From assembly GCA_046593925.1 (NCBI GenBank), contig JBKJQN010000055.1:1-64000 (forward strand): a DNA stretch of 64,000 nt, written 5' to 3'. This stretch comes from JAYVYM01 sp046593925 (GTDB taxonomy: Bacteria; Actinomycetota; Actinomycetes; Mycobacteriales; SCTD01). The translations under genes were made by a program, and so were the position numbers. Positions 35,620 through 45,121 of the stretch are shown here, in pieces. The notes under the pieces are model-generated. The model saw only the letters and a list, made by a program, of their open reading frames with translations, had not been told where the DNA came from and did no database searches. How positions within the stretch are numbered: the first letter of the stretch is position 1; each line of letters starts with the position of its first letter.

Positions 35620-37404
35620 GTGAGCGAGGCCACGGTGTCCCGGGCGACTGGCCTTGACCGACTGCCGCTCCGTGCGCTCGCGGCTGATCGGCGTGGCAGC
35701 CGGGTGTCGTTGGTCCTGCGGTCCGCCCGGGGGCGCCTCCTCGCCCTGGCCCTCTCGGTGGGCGTCGGCGCCGGGGTCGGCGCGGTCGCGTTCCGCTACC
35801 TCATCGAGGCCGTGACCAGGCTGTTCACCGGCCACCAGGACTACGCGGGGCTCGGCCGCGTGGGCAACCCGCATCTGCCCTGGCTGGGCCCGTACTTCGT
35901 GGTCCTGGCACCGGTGGTGGCCGGCCTGCTGTACGGCCCGCTCGTCCAGCGCTTCGCGCGGGAGGCCCGCGGCCACGGCGTCCCCGAGGTGATGGTCGCG
36001 GTGGCCCGGCACGGCGGCCGGATCCGCCCGCAGGTGGCCGTGGTCAAGGCCCTGGCCTCCGCCCTGTGCATCGGCGGCGGCGGCTCGGTCGGCCGGGAAG
36101 GCCCGATCGTGCAGATCGGCTCCGCGCTCGGGTCGTCGCTGGCCCAGCTGCTGCACCTGGACGAGCGCCGGGTCCGGCTGCTCGTCGCCTGCGGAGCCGC
36201 CGGCGGCATCGCGGCGACCTTCAACGCGCCGCTCGCCGGGGTGTTCTTCGCGATGGAGCTCATCCTGCGCCGATGGGAGGCGGAGTCCTTCGGCATGGTC
36301 GTGCTCTCGTCGGTGACGGCGAGCGTCATCGGCCGCTCGGTCCTGGGCAACAACTCGTTCCTCGTCCTGCCGGCGTTCCAGGTCGACCACCTGGCGCAGT
36401 ACCCGCTGTTCGCGCTGCTCGGGCTGGTCGCCGGCCTGGTGGGCGTCGCCTTCTCCCGGGTCCTGTACGCCGTCGAGGATGCCTGCGACTGGGCCTGGCG
36501 CGGACCGGAGTGGTTGCGGCCGGCGACGGGTGGGCTGCTGCTCGGTGCCCTGCTGCTCCTGCTCCCCGAGATGTACGGCGTCGGCTACCCCGTCCTCGGC
36601 AAGGCGGTGGCCGGCGGCTACGTCGCGGCCTTCCTGCTCGCACTGCTGGCCGGGAAGGTGCTCGCCTGCAGCCTCACGATCGGCATCGGCGGGTCCGGCG
36701 GGGTCTTCGCGCCCAGCCTGTTCGTCGGGGCCATGACCGGCGCGGTGTTCGGTGACGCCGTCCATGCGGTCGCGCCGCACGCCGGTGGGTCGCTGGGTGC
36801 GTACGCGCTGGTCGGCATGGGTGCGGTCTTCGCCGGCGCTGCGCGGGCCCCGATCACCGCGGTCGTGATCCTGTTCGAGCTGACCGGCGAGTACACGATC
36901 ATCCTGCCGCTCATGCTCGCGATCGTGCTGGCCACCGGGATCAGCGACCTCGTCTCGCACGACACGGTCTACACCCGGAAGCTGCTGCGCCGCGGCATCG
37001 ACATCGACGAGCCAGCCGACGCCGCCCTGCGCCGCACGCCGGTCAGCGACTTCATGGTCGATGCGCCCGACGCGGTACCGACCGGTGCGGACCTGCACGC
37101 GGTCGCGGCCAGGTTCGTCGGCGGTGCCGACAGCTGCCTCCCGGTAGGGGACGAGGAGGGCCGCTACCTGGGCACGGTCAGCGCGCACGAGGTGATGGAC
37201 GCGCTGGCCGCCGGCGAGGCCGTCGACGTCGTCGCGCTGACCCGAGGCGCCGACCCCGTCCCGGTCGACGCGCCGCTCGGTGAGGTGCTGCGCCGGCTCG
37301 ACCGGGGCTCGGACGCCGTCCCCGTCGCTGACGGCGCCGGCCGGCTGGTCGGCTGGGTACGCCACCGCGACCTGCTCGCCGCGCTCGCCCGGCGGGGCGG
37401 TTGA
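35620..37404 (+). CDS. ClC-family chloride channel/transporter with CBS domains
   Basis: This 594-residue protein carries the ClC selectivity motifs GGGSVGREGPIVQIGS (with the gating glutamate in GREGP), ACGAAGGIAATFNAPLAGVFFAME and GIGGSGGVFAPSLFVGAM, over about 12 membrane helices. A C-terminal pair of CBS domains follows (residues about 465-590). It would move Cl- with or against protons. ATG 35620 is used; there is a weak GAGG-like site upstream. It is divergent from the MarR gene. The stop overlaps the ATG of the DUF4396 pseudogene (TGATG). Confidence 0.92.
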   Translation: MSEATVSRATGLDRLPLRALAADRRGSRVSLVLRSARGRLLALALSVGVGAGVGAVAFRYLIEAVTRLFTGHQDYAGLGRVGNPHLPWLGPYFVVLAPVVAGLLYGPLVQRFAREARGHGVPEVMVAVARHGGRIRPQVAVVKALASALCIGGGGSVGREGPIVQIGSALGSSLAQLLHLDERRVRLLVACGAAGGIAATFNAPLAGVFFAMELILRRWEAESFGMVVLSSVTASVIGRSVLGNNSFLVLPAFQVDHLAQYPLFALLGLVAGLVGVAFSRVLYAVEDACDWAWRGPEWLRPATGGLLLGALLLLLPEMYGVGYPVLGKAVAGGYVAAFLLALLAGKVLACSLTIGIGGSGGVFAPSLFVGAMTGAVFGDAVHAVAPHAGGSLGAYALVGMGAVFAGAARAPITAVVILFELTGEYTIILPLMLAIVLATGISDLVSHDTVYTRKLLRRGIDIDEPADAALRRTPVSDFMVDAPDAVPTGADLHAVAARFVGGADSCLPVGDEEGRYLGTVSAHEVMDALAAGEAVDVVALTRGADPVPVDAPLGEVLRRLDRGSDAVPVADGAGRLVGWVRHRDLLAALARRGG

Positions 37405-38089
37405 TGCCGGTCACCTGGCTGGTCGTCGTCGCCTGGGTGGCCCTGGCCGCTGCGTGCGCCTGCGCTGCTCTGATCCTTCGCAGACCTCTACGGTCGCGGG
37501 AACCGGCTAGATGCCCGTCATGGAGGCCGTGTGGCGGGTCGCAGCGCGCAACCTCGGCCCCGTCTTGGCTACCTCCGGTTCGGCCGCCCTCCCCACAGCC
37601 CCACCTGGCTCCAGGAGCAGGCGAGGTCCGAGTCGCCGGGCAAGTCCGGATCGGCCTTCGTCGCCGCGGGGGTCAGCCACTGCGGTGCCGGCCGCACGCT
37701 CGGCGACATCGTGGCCGAGTTCACGGTCTTCACGCTGAGGGTGACGCTGTTCGCGGCCTCGCTGCTCGCGGAGTACGTCGGTGACTACCTGCTCGCAGTC
37801 ACCCTGGCCTGCCTGGCCTTCCAGTACTTCACGATCGCGCCGATGCGCGGGCCCGGCTGGGCGATAGGATTGTCACAGCGCCGAAGGCCGATGTCCTGCC
37901 GCTGACCGAGGTCGGTCTGTTCGGCAGGATGGCGCTGATGTCGCTGGTGTTCTTCCCTGCGCCGCACCACCTGCTCCCGAGCTCACCCGTCTACTGTTTC
38001 TCATCCAGATCGGGATGGCCCTCGGCTTCGCCACGGCCTGGCCGGGCAACGTCTGGCTGATCCGACGGGGCATCAGGGAGGCCATGTGA
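37404..38089 (+). pseudogene. DUF4396 membrane protein gene with several frameshifts
   Basis: It starts at an ATG overlapping the ClC stop (PVTWLVVVAWVALAAACACAA, then MEAVWRV). It shows SHCGAGRTLGDIVAEF, AEYVGDYLLAVTLACLAFQYFTIAPMRG, GLFGRMALMSLVFFP and IQIGMALGFATAWPGNVWLIRRGIREAM, the complete DUF4396 pattern in order. These lie in at least three frames, so the gene is broken. The family is uncharacterised and membrane-bound. Confidence 0.75.
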
Positions 38090-38190
38090 GCCAGCCGTCC
38101 GACCGGGTACTTGGACGCCCGGTCCCTGCCTCGTCCGCACGGGCCGGAGTCAACCCCGATGACCCACCACCTCGACCACGAGGAGCCCCG

Positions 38191-38390
38191 ATGACCCGCC
38201 CCGCACCCCTGGACCGGGCAAGCGTCGCACCAGCCCCACGGAGGCCGGCGGCAGAACCATCGGCGGCGTCGTGGTCGCACCGAGCAAGGACATGACGGTC
38301 GCCGTCGGCTTCTTCGCGACCGGAGCGGTCCTCGGCCTGGCGGGCGGGCTGCTCGGCCTGACCCACGGGATCATGTCCAACGTCGAGTGA
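38191..38390 (+). pseudogene. Small membrane protein gene, probably frameshifted
   Basis: The upstream frame (from ATG 38191) and a second frame from about 38250 (GRTIGGVVVAPSKD, then MTVAVGFFATGAVLGLAGGLLG) together look like one small single-helix protein. The last 32 residues are open from ATG 38292 and could be translated alone. I do not recognise the family. Confidence 0.35.
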
Positions 38391-38514
38391 GCTGACCCCG
38401 CGCGCGGGCCCGGCCGCCCGACCGGGAACCGTTCGGTCGCTGAGCCGTACCGTCACGCCCGGAGTGCCGGGAAGTCTGGTCGGCGACCGCTGACACCTGC
38501 CTGGAGAATGCCTG

Positions 38515-39984
38515 ATGTCCGACACCCTCGTCTTCGGTCTGCTCGTGCTGTGCACAGCGGCCGCCGGGCTGCTCGCAGTCCAGTCGCACGTCCTGTCCCA
38601 GCGGATCCGCATCCCGGCGCCGGTCCTGTTCCTGGTCGCCGCGGCTGTCGCCGAGCGCTTCATCCCCGCGCTCGAGCACCCCAGCCAGCGCCTGGTCGAG
38701 CGGGTCGTGACGCTGGCGCTGCTGGCCATCCTGTTCGACGGTGGCATGAGCATTGGCCGGGGGAGGCTGCGTTCCGCCCTCCCGGCCATCGTCAGCCTCG
38801 GGGTGCTGGGGACCTTCGCCACGGTCGCCGGCGCGGCGGTCCTGGTCCACCTCGTACTCGGCGTCGACTGGTACCTCTCGGTCCTCGTCGGGACGGCGGT
38901 GGCCCCGACCGACCCCGCCATCGTGTTCTCGGTGCTTGGACAGCGCGAGGTCAAGGGCCGAAGCGGCACCGTGCTGGAGGGCGAGTCCGGCGCCAACGAC
39001 CCCGTTGGGATCGCCCTGATGGCAGCGCTGCTGTCCGCCGGCGAGCTGTCCGGCGGTGCGGCGCTGCAGGTCGCCGGCAGCTTCGTGCTCCAGATGGGCG
39101 TCGGCCTCGTGGTGGGCGTGCTCGGCGGCCGGTTGCTCCTCTCGCTGATGCGCCGGGTGTCCCTGCCGGCCGAAGGACTGCACCCGGTCCGGACCCTGGT
39201 CTTCGCCGGGTTGCTGTTCGGGCTGGCGACGGTGGCCCACGGGTCAGGGTTCCTGGCGGTGTTCCTCGCCGGCATCGTGATCGGGGATGAGCGGGCGCCG
39301 TACAAGCGGGAGGTCGAGCGTTTCCACGCGGCCCTCGCGAGCGTCGCGGAGGTGGTCGCGTTCGCCTACCTCGGCTTCACCGTCGACCTCGACGTACTGG
39401 CGCGCACCGACGTCTGGGTGCCCGGGGTCGCGATCGGGCTGCTGCTCGCCGTGCTGGTCCGGCCACTCGCGGTCTACCCGCTCCTGCGTCCTGCCGGGCT
39501 GCTGCCCGGGGAGAACGCGTTCGTGCTGTTCGCCGGCCTCAAGGGCGCCGTTCCGCTGCTGCTGGGCAGCCTGTTGCTGCCGCTGGCGGGTGGCCCGCGG
39601 CTGTACGGCGTGGTGGTCGTCGTGGTCCTGGTTTCGGTGGCGGTCCAGGGCTCGCTGGTGCCGACGGTCGGCCGCTTGCTGAAGGTCGGCATGCGGGTCG
39701 TGGAGCTCGAGCCGTTCGTGTCGGGCATGCGGCTGCGCGAGGAGCCCGCAGGTGAGCGGCACCTGACCGTGGCGGCGGGCTCGGCCGCCGACGGCCAGCG
39801 CATTGACGCGCTGCCGGGGCTCGCCGAGGGCACGTGGGTCAGCATGCTGCAGCGGGACGGCTCGCTCGTCCCGGTGCGCGGTACGACCCGGGTCCTCGCC
39901 GGCGACGAGGTGCTCCTCCTCGTCGACCCCGAGCAGGACGCCGACCCGGTCGTCGAGCTGTTCACCGGGCCGGGCCCACCCTAG
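38515..39984 (+). CDS. CPA1-type potassium/sodium-proton antiporter with C-terminal TrkA_C domain
   Basis: This 489-residue protein has about 12 membrane helices with ILFDGGMSIG, GTAVAPTDPAIVFSVLG and VLEGESGANDPVGIALM. These are the NhaP2/CvrA-type motifs, with the ion-binding N-D pair in ANDP. A soluble RCK C-terminal (TrkA_C) domain occupies residues about 400-480 (LPGLAEGTWVSMLQRDG, VLAGDEVLLLVDP). It exports K+ or Na+ in exchange for H+. The ATG follows GGAGAATGCCTG. It is the second cation antiporter in the window and of a different family from that at 9997. Confidence 0.9.
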   Translation: MSDTLVFGLLVLCTAAAGLLAVQSHVLSQRIRIPAPVLFLVAAAVAERFIPALEHPSQRLVERVVTLALLAILFDGGMSIGRGRLRSALPAIVSLGVLGTFATVAGAAVLVHLVLGVDWYLSVLVGTAVAPTDPAIVFSVLGQREVKGRSGTVLEGESGANDPVGIALMAALLSAGELSGGAALQVAGSFVLQMGVGLVVGVLGGRLLLSLMRRVSLPAEGLHPVRTLVFAGLLFGLATVAHGSGFLAVFLAGIVIGDERAPYKREVERFHAALASVAEVVAFAYLGFTVDLDVLARTDVWVPGVAIGLLLAVLVRPLAVYPLLRPAGLLPGENAFVLFAGLKGAVPLLLGSLLLPLAGGPRLYGVVVVVVLVSVAVQGSLVPTVGRLLKVGMRVVELEPFVSGMRLREEPAGERHLTVAAGSAADGQRIDALPGLAEGTWVSMLQRDGSLVPVRGTTRVLAGDEVLLLVDPEQDADPVVELFTGPGPP

Positions 39985-40251
39985 GGCCCTGGGCCGCGGC
40001 ACGACCGTCTCCCCGGATGTCGACGAATATGCCTTGGCCCTCGTCCAGCCCGTGCCGGACGCCGGTCAGGAAACTCACGCGCACCTCGCTCCCAGCAGCT
40101 CATCCGACCGGTCGTGCGGATGACAGCCCCCGGTCGACCCCGCTACCGGGCTCAGCTGCAAGACCTGCACGGGCGTACAGATGACCGCCTGGTTTGCCCT
40201 CGTCCGCCAGGAGGACATACCGAGGTGGACCGACCGGGCAGGGGAGCCGTT

Positions 40252-41301
40252 GTGCGTGCGTTGACCGTCACACCCGGAGTGCAGGACTCGCTCGCCCTGA
40301 GGGACGTGCCCGAGCCGGGGCCGGAGCACGGCCCGGTACTCGTGCAGGGGCTGGCGCTCGGTCTGTGCGGCACCGACGTCGAGATCGTCTCCGGTGCCTA
40401 CGGCGAGGCGCCCGCAGGTCGGGAGCACCTGGTCCTCGGGCACGAGAACCTCGGGCGTGTGCTTGAGGCGCCCGCCGGCTGCGGCGTCGCGGTGGGCGAC
40501 CTCGTCGTCGGGATCGTGCGACGTCCCGACCCCGTGCCGTGCGGAGCCTGTGCGGCCGGTGAGTGGGACATGTGCCGCAACGGGCGCTACACCGAGCACG
40601 GGATCAAGGGATTGGACGGTTTCGCGCGCGAGCGCTGGCGGGCCAAGCCCGACGCCCTCGTCGCCGTCGACCCGGAGCTCGCCGACCTCGGGGTCCTGCT
40701 CGAGCCGACGACCGTCGTCGACAAGGCGTGGGAGCAGGTCGACCGGATCGGGGCACGCGCGTTCTACGACCCGCGGGTCGTCGCCGTGACCGGAGCGGGA
40801 CCGGTCGGGCTGCTCGCGGCGCTGCTGGGTGTGCAGCGTGGCCTGGAGGTGCACGTCTACGACCTGGTCACCGACGGCCCGAAACCCGACCTCGTCCGGG
40901 ACCTCGGTGCGACCTACCACGTGGACTCGCTCCCGGAGTCGGGAGTGCGCGCCGACGTGCTGATCGAGTGCACCGGCGTGCCGTCGGTCGTGCTCGACGT
41001 GATGACCAGCGGCGGGCTCGACTCGGTGGCCTGCCTGACCGGTGTCTCCAACGCCGGCAAGCAGGTGGCGGTCGACCTCGGCGGGTTCAACCGGGACACC
41101 GTCCTGCACAACGAGGTCGTCTTCGGCAGCGTCAACGCAAATCGGCGGCACTACGAGTCCGCGGCACAGGCCCTGCGGCGCGCCGACCGGGACTGGCTCG
41201 GCAGGCTGATGACGCGGCGCGTCCCGCTCACCGGCTTCCGGGAGGCGTTCGACCGGCACCCCCACGACGTGAAGGTCGTACTCGACCTGACGGCCGGCTG
41301 A
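40252..41301 (+). CDS. Zinc-dependent glucose 1-dehydrogenase-like protein (MDR superfamily)
   Basis: This 349-residue medium-chain dehydrogenase has the catalytic-zinc residues in LGLCGTDVEI and LGHENLGRVLEAP, the structural zinc set CGACAAGEWDMC, and the nucleotide fold VAVTGAGPVGLLAALLG. The sequence GHENLGRV and the ends DRHPHDVKVVLDL are typical of glucose dehydrogenases rather than general alcohol dehydrogenases. GTG 40252 follows AGGGGAG. It probably oxidises glucose to gluconolactone with NAD(P)+. The next gene, a GH15 glucosidase, begins two bases after the stop. Confidence 0.85.
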   Translation: MRALTVTPGVQDSLALRDVPEPGPEHGPVLVQGLALGLCGTDVEIVSGAYGEAPAGREHLVLGHENLGRVLEAPAGCGVAVGDLVVGIVRRPDPVPCGACAAGEWDMCRNGRYTEHGIKGLDGFARERWRAKPDALVAVDPELADLGVLLEPTTVVDKAWEQVDRIGARAFYDPRVVAVTGAGPVGLLAALLGVQRGLEVHVYDLVTDGPKPDLVRDLGATYHVDSLPESGVRADVLIECTGVPSVVLDVMTSGGLDSVACLTGVSNAGKQVAVDLGGFNRDTVLHNEVVFGSVNANRRHYESAAQALRRADRDWLGRLMTRRVPLTGFREAFDRHPHDVKVVLDLTAG

Positions 41302-41303
41302 AG

Positions 41304-43115
41304 GTGGCGTCCCGGATCGAGGACTACGCGGTCATCGGTGACCTGCACACCGTGGCGCTGGTCGGTCGGGACGGCTCCATCGACTGGCTCTGCCTCCCGC
41401 ACTTCGACTCCCCCGCCTGCTTCGCGGCCCTGTTGGACACCCCCGACGCCGGGCGCTGGCTGCTCGCACCGGCCGGCGCCGGCGCGTGCACGACGCGCCG
41501 GTACCGCCCCGACACGCTGGTCCTCGAGACCGAGTGGGAGACCGCAGACGGGCGGGTGCGCGTCACCGACCTGATGCCGCCGCGCGGCGGGGCGGCCGAT
41601 CTGGTCCGGATCGTGGAAGGGCTGAGCGGGGCCGTCCCGATGTTCGGCGAGCTGCGGCTGCGATTCGACTACGGCCAGGTCGTCCCCTGGATCCGGCGGC
41701 AAGCAGACGGGCTCACGGCGGTCGCCGGTCCGGACGCGGTGTACCTGCGGACGCCGGCGCCGCTGGAGGGACGGGACACCACGACCGTGAGCGAGTTCAC
41801 CGTACGGGCCGGTGAGCGGGTGCCGTTCGTGCTCACCTGGGCGCCCAGTGCTCAGGACCGGCCGCACCGGATCGACCCCGACCGGGCCCTTGCCGAGACG
41901 ACCGCCTACTGGACGGCCTGGTCCGGCCGCAGCCGGGTGCACGGCACCTACCGCGACGCCGTCCAGCGCTCCCTCATCACGCTGAAGGCGCTGACGTACG
42001 CGCCCACCGGCGGCATCGTCGCGGCAGCCACGACCTCGCTCCCCGAGCAGCTGGGGGGTCCGCGCAACTGGGACTACCGGTACTGCTGGCTGCGCGACTC
42101 GACGCTCACGCTGCAGTCCCTGCTCGCCGCCGGCTACACCGCCGAGGCGGCGGCCTGGCGGGAGTGGCTGCTGCGGGCCGTCGCCGGTGACCCCGCCAAG
42201 CTGCAGATCATGTACGGGCTGGACGGCACCCGCCGACTCCCGGAGGCGACCTTGCCCTGGCTCGCCGGCTACGAGGGCTCGGCGCCGGTCCGCGTCGGCA
42301 ACGCCGCCGCCGACCAGCTGCAGCTGGACGTGTGGGGCGAGGTGCTCGACGGTCTCTCGCTCACCCGCAACGCCTCGAGCGGCGGCGAGGACAACAGCTG
42401 GGACATCCAGGTCGCCCTCATGGAGCACCTCGAGGGGGTCTGGGACCAGCCCGACAACGGGCTGTGGGAGATGCGCGGTGAGCGGCAGCACTTCACCTAC
42501 TCCAAGGTGATGGCCTGGGTCGCGGCCGACCGCATGGTCGGCGCGGTGCGCCGGTACGGGTTGCCGGGGCCCGAGGCCCGCTGGACCGCGCTGCGCGAGA
42601 CCGTCCGCCGCGACGTGCTCGAGCACGGCTACGACGCCGACCGGGCGACCTTCACCCAGGCGTACGGCAGCCCTGACCTCGACGCCAGCCTGCTGCTGAT
42701 CGGGCGCGTCGGGTTCCTGGCCGCGGACGACCCGCGGATGCTCGGGACCGTCGACGCCGTGCAGCGCCACCTGACGCAGGACGGCTTCGTGCTGCGCTAC
42801 CGCACGGGCAGCGGCGACGACGGGCTGCCCGGAGGCGAAGGTGTCTTCCTCGCCTGCTCGTTCTGGCTGGTCGACGCCCTGCTGGGCGCCGGCCGTCAAC
42901 GGGAGGCGACCGAGCTGTTCGAGCGGCTGCTCGCGCTGCGCAACGACGTCGGGCTGCTCAGCGAGGAGTGGGACCCGGTGGCCAAGCGACACCTGGGCAA
43001 CACCCCGCAAGCCTTCAGCCACTTCCCGCTGGTCATGAGCGGCCTGCAACTGCACGTCGGTCGCAGCCAGCGCAGCGACAGCCCACCCGACCACCTGGTC
43101 CGTCCGAGCAGCTGA
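41304..43115 (+). CDS. GH15 family glucosidase (second, intact)
   Basis: This 603-residue protein begins ASRIEDYAVIGDLHTVALVGRDGSIDWLCLPHFDSPACF. Barrel motifs are RNWDYRYCWLRDSTLTLQ, QIMYGLDG, GLWEMRGERQHF (first catalytic Glu) and LLSEEWDP (second). It is paralogous to the GH15 at 14858 but clearly diverged. GTG 41304 lies two bases after the dehydrogenase stop with AAGG overlapping that stop, so translation is coupled. Trehalose or a glucan would be split to glucose, which the upstream dehydrogenase could oxidise (inference). Confidence 0.9.
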   Translation: MASRIEDYAVIGDLHTVALVGRDGSIDWLCLPHFDSPACFAALLDTPDAGRWLLAPAGAGACTTRRYRPDTLVLETEWETADGRVRVTDLMPPRGGAADLVRIVEGLSGAVPMFGELRLRFDYGQVVPWIRRQADGLTAVAGPDAVYLRTPAPLEGRDTTTVSEFTVRAGERVPFVLTWAPSAQDRPHRIDPDRALAETTAYWTAWSGRSRVHGTYRDAVQRSLITLKALTYAPTGGIVAAATTSLPEQLGGPRNWDYRYCWLRDSTLTLQSLLAAGYTAEAAAWREWLLRAVAGDPAKLQIMYGLDGTRRLPEATLPWLAGYEGSAPVRVGNAAADQLQLDVWGEVLDGLSLTRNASSGGEDNSWDIQVALMEHLEGVWDQPDNGLWEMRGERQHFTYSKVMAWVAADRMVGAVRRYGLPGPEARWTALRETVRRDVLEHGYDADRATFTQAYGSPDLDASLLLIGRVGFLAADDPRMLGTVDAVQRHLTQDGFVLRYRTGSGDDGLPGGEGVFLACSFWLVDALLGAGRQREATELFERLLALRNDVGLLSEEWDPVAKRHLGNTPQAFSHFPLVMSGLQLHVGRSQRSDSPPDHLVRPSS

Positions 43116-43182
43116 CGATCGAGACGCCCCGACACACCGGAGCCCGCTGGGACGGGCGGGGGCGGCCCGAACACCAGCCACC

Positions 43183-43390
43183 GTGGCGACGGATGCGTGC
43201 GTAACCGCGGACGACGAAATCCGGTACCGGCTCGGCGAGGGTCCGTGTGTCAGCGCCTTCGCACAGGGCCGTACCTCACCTCCGGCAATCTGGGTGGCGG
43301 GCCGCAGCCAGGCCGAACGGTTCGTCGTGCAGTTGCAGCAGGCCCTGACCAGCCGGGCGGAGATCGACCGGCCTGCGCCTACGCAACGTC
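43183..43390 (+). pseudogene. GAF-ANTAR regulator remnant
   Basis: TADDEIRYRLGEGPCVSAFAQG matches the GAF-domain core of actinobacterial GAF-ANTAR proteins. After a gap, QLQQALTSRAEIDR matches the start of the ANTAR RNA-binding domain. The rest of both domains is missing, and the frame then runs antisense into the radical SAM gene. Confidence 0.55.
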
Positions 43391-43392
43391 GC

Positions 43393-44466
43393 TCAGGCGC
43401 AGCGGAACACGTGTCGGCGGCCTTCCTGGTGGGCCGCGTCCTGCACGGCGAGCATGTCCCGCACGACGTCGAGGGCGGTGTGCAGCGGGAGTGGGTCGTC
43501 GGCCACGCGCATGGACGGGTCGGTGACGGCGACCGGGTGCCACCAGACGCCGTCGGCGGTCAGGGTGGGCTCCGGGGCCAGCGTGTCCAGCCCGACGCTC
43601 TGGCCCTGCTCGGCGAACCCCTGCGCCGCAACCGGCCGGACGAGCCGGTGCTCGGGTGCGATGTCGAGCCGATCGAGCAGGTCGTGCAGGGCTCGAGCCG
43701 TGCCGGCGGCGTCGTCGTCATACAGGGTGGCCGCGATCTTCACCGTAAAGCCCAGCTGCCGGGCGAGCGCGACACCTCTTAGGGCCCGGGCGTGGCTGCC
43801 GTCGCCGCGCTGGCCGTCGTGCAGTGCGGGTTCGGCCGAGTCCAGGCTGACCTGCAGGGTCACCCGGGTGCGGTCCATCAGCTCGAGCGCTTCGCGCCGG
43901 CGGCCTCGGTCCAGCACCATCGCGTTCGTCAGCAGGGTGACCGGCAGGTGCTGTACGACCGCCCCGACCAGCCCGCCGATCTCGGGGTGCAGGAACGGCT
44001 CCCCGCCGGTGATCATGATCTCTCGGCCACCCAGGGCTGTGAACTCGGCGGCGGCCCGTTCGGCCAGCTGCACTCCCATGAGCCGCGGATCGGCCTTCGG
44101 CGAGGACTCCGCGCAGCAGTAGCTGCAGGACAGGTTGCAGTGGAAGTTGGTGTAGAGCCAGAGACGCTCCCCGACCGGTGTCTCCGGCCCGTCGGTGAAG
44201 ACGGAGACGGCTGTGCCGCCGCGGACGACGCTCACCCGCCAGGACCGCGGCCCGACCTTCTCGCTGGCCGCGATGCTGTGCCCGGCGAGGCGGGCCCAAT
44301 CCACCAGGTCCGGCGGGACCGACGGCTCGCCGGTGTGCACGAGCAGCACCTGGCCCACCTCGATCCGGCGGATGCTCCGGGTCAGCAGGAGCAGCAGGCC
44401 GCTGCCGCAGTCCATGTCACCGCCGTGCAGCTCTGCGGTCGGGGCTGCGGGTGCCGAGGGGGCCAC
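43393..44466 (-). CDS. TusA-like domain fused to a radical SAM enzyme
   Basis: This 357-residue protein has a TusA/SirA-type fold at residues 12-65 (MDCGSGLLLLLTRSIRRIEVG, then DLVDWARLAGHSI). It keeps one thiol (CGSG) in place of the usual C-P-x-P. A radical SAM domain follows, with CNLSCSYC (Cx3Cx2C) binding the 4Fe-4S cluster, ITGGEPFLHPEI and LQVSLDS. No SPASM domain with extra clusters is evident. It is the last gene of a four-gene operon with DsrE, TusA and DoxX proteins, three bases after the DsrE stop. The fusion suggests that a persulfide sulfur is delivered straight to a radical reaction (inference); no substrate is known. Confidence 0.9.
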   Translation of the reverse strand: MAPSAPAAPTAELHGGDMDCGSGLLLLLTRSIRRIEVGQVLLVHTGEPSVPPDLVDWARLAGHSIAASEKVGPRSWRVSVVRGGTAVSVFTDGPETPVGERLWLYTNFHCNLSCSYCCAESSPKADPRLMGVQLAERAAAEFTALGGREIMITGGEPFLHPEIGGLVGAVVQHLPVTLLTNAMVLDRGRRREALELMDRTRVTLQVSLDSAEPALHDGQRGDGSHARALRGVALARQLGFTVKIAATLYDDDAAGTARALHDLLDRLDIAPEHRLVRPVAAQGFAEQGQSVGLDTLAPEPTLTADGVWWHPVAVTDPSMRVADDPLPLHTALDVVRDMLAVQDAAHQEGRRHVFRCA

Positions 44467-44469
44467 GGG

Positions 44470-44829
44470 TCAGTACGAGATGCTGTGGGCGCCATCGGCC
44501 AGCAGCGCCACGACGGCGGCGCCGCCCGCGACGATCGCGCCGTCGATCAAGTCGTCCTCGGTGATCCCGCGCTTCTTGGCGCACGGGCTGCAGACGATGA
44601 GCCTGCCCCCCGCCTCGACGAACCCCGCGACCAGGTCGGCGAGCGGCGCGAAACCCTCCTCGTGGATCTTCTCGGCCTCGCCGCGCTTGCCGATCCACGC
44701 CCCGTCGGCGGACAGGAACACGGTCGTGTCCTGCCCGGAGGCGGCGGAGGCTCCGGCGACGACCATGGCCACGGTCGCGCGGTCGGTGTTGTCGTGGCTG
44801 CTTGCGAGCGATACCAGGATGCTGCTCAT
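44470..44829 (-). CDS. DsrE-family sulfur-relay protein
   Basis: This 119-residue DsrE/DsrF-like protein has ILVSLASSHDNTDRATVAMVVAGAS at the start, a QDTTVFLSADGAW strand and IVCSPCAKKRGITEDDL with two cysteines, the likely sulfur-carrying residue being in C-S-P-C. It is cytoplasmic. GGAGGG precedes its ATG. Nine bases separate it from the TusA stop upstream and three bases from the radical SAM start downstream, so the four genes are one operon. Confidence 0.88.
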   Translation of the reverse strand: MSSILVSLASSHDNTDRATVAMVVAGASAASGQDTTVFLSADGAWIGKRGEAEKIHEEGFAPLADLVAGFVEAGGRLIVCSPCAKKRGITEDDLIDGAIVAGGAAVVALLADGAHSISY

Positions 44830-44838
44830 CGTCCCTCC

Positions 44839-45120
44839 TCAGGACTCGGTGCGGCGCCAGGGGCGTTCGGGGCGAACAGAGCGGGGGCGGTCGGCGAGCT
44901 CCACCAGGTAGGTGTCGCTCCGCGAGGGTCCGAGGTAGCGGTGGCCGGTGAGGTGGCACCAGGCGGGCAGGTCGATCCCCGCGGCCGCGTCGGAGGTGGT
45001 GACGGCAACGATCGTACCGGCCGGCTCGTCCCGCAACCGGCGGTGCAACAGGACCAGCAGCTCCCCGCAGCCGAGGTCGCCGCCGTCGACATGGACGGTC
45101 GGCTCGTCCTGGGTTTGCAT
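44839..45120 (-). CDS. TusA-family sulfurtransferase
   Basis: This 93-residue TusA fold has DGGDLGCGELLVLLHRRLRD, then IDLPAWCHLTGHRYLG. The cysteine in GCGE is the expected persulfide carrier; the second is in AWCHLTGH. It starts one base after the DoxX stop. It is similar in design to the N-terminal domain of the radical SAM fusion protein, so the operon holds a free and a tethered carrier. Confidence 0.88.
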   Translation of the reverse strand: MQTQDEPTVHVDGGDLGCGELLVLLHRRLRDEPAGTIVAVTTSDAAAGIDLPAWCHLTGHRYLGPSRSDTYLVELADRPRSVRPERPWRRTES

Positions 45121-45121
45121 G

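Noticed and set aside
35527..37365. 612-codon minus-strand open frame opposite the ClC gene
   Set aside because: It has only repetitive charged residues and no domain, while the plus strand carries all ClC motifs.
38371..39305. Minus-strand frames opposite the CPA1 antiporter
   Set aside because: The plus strand has intact transporter motifs; the minus frames are low-complexity shadows.
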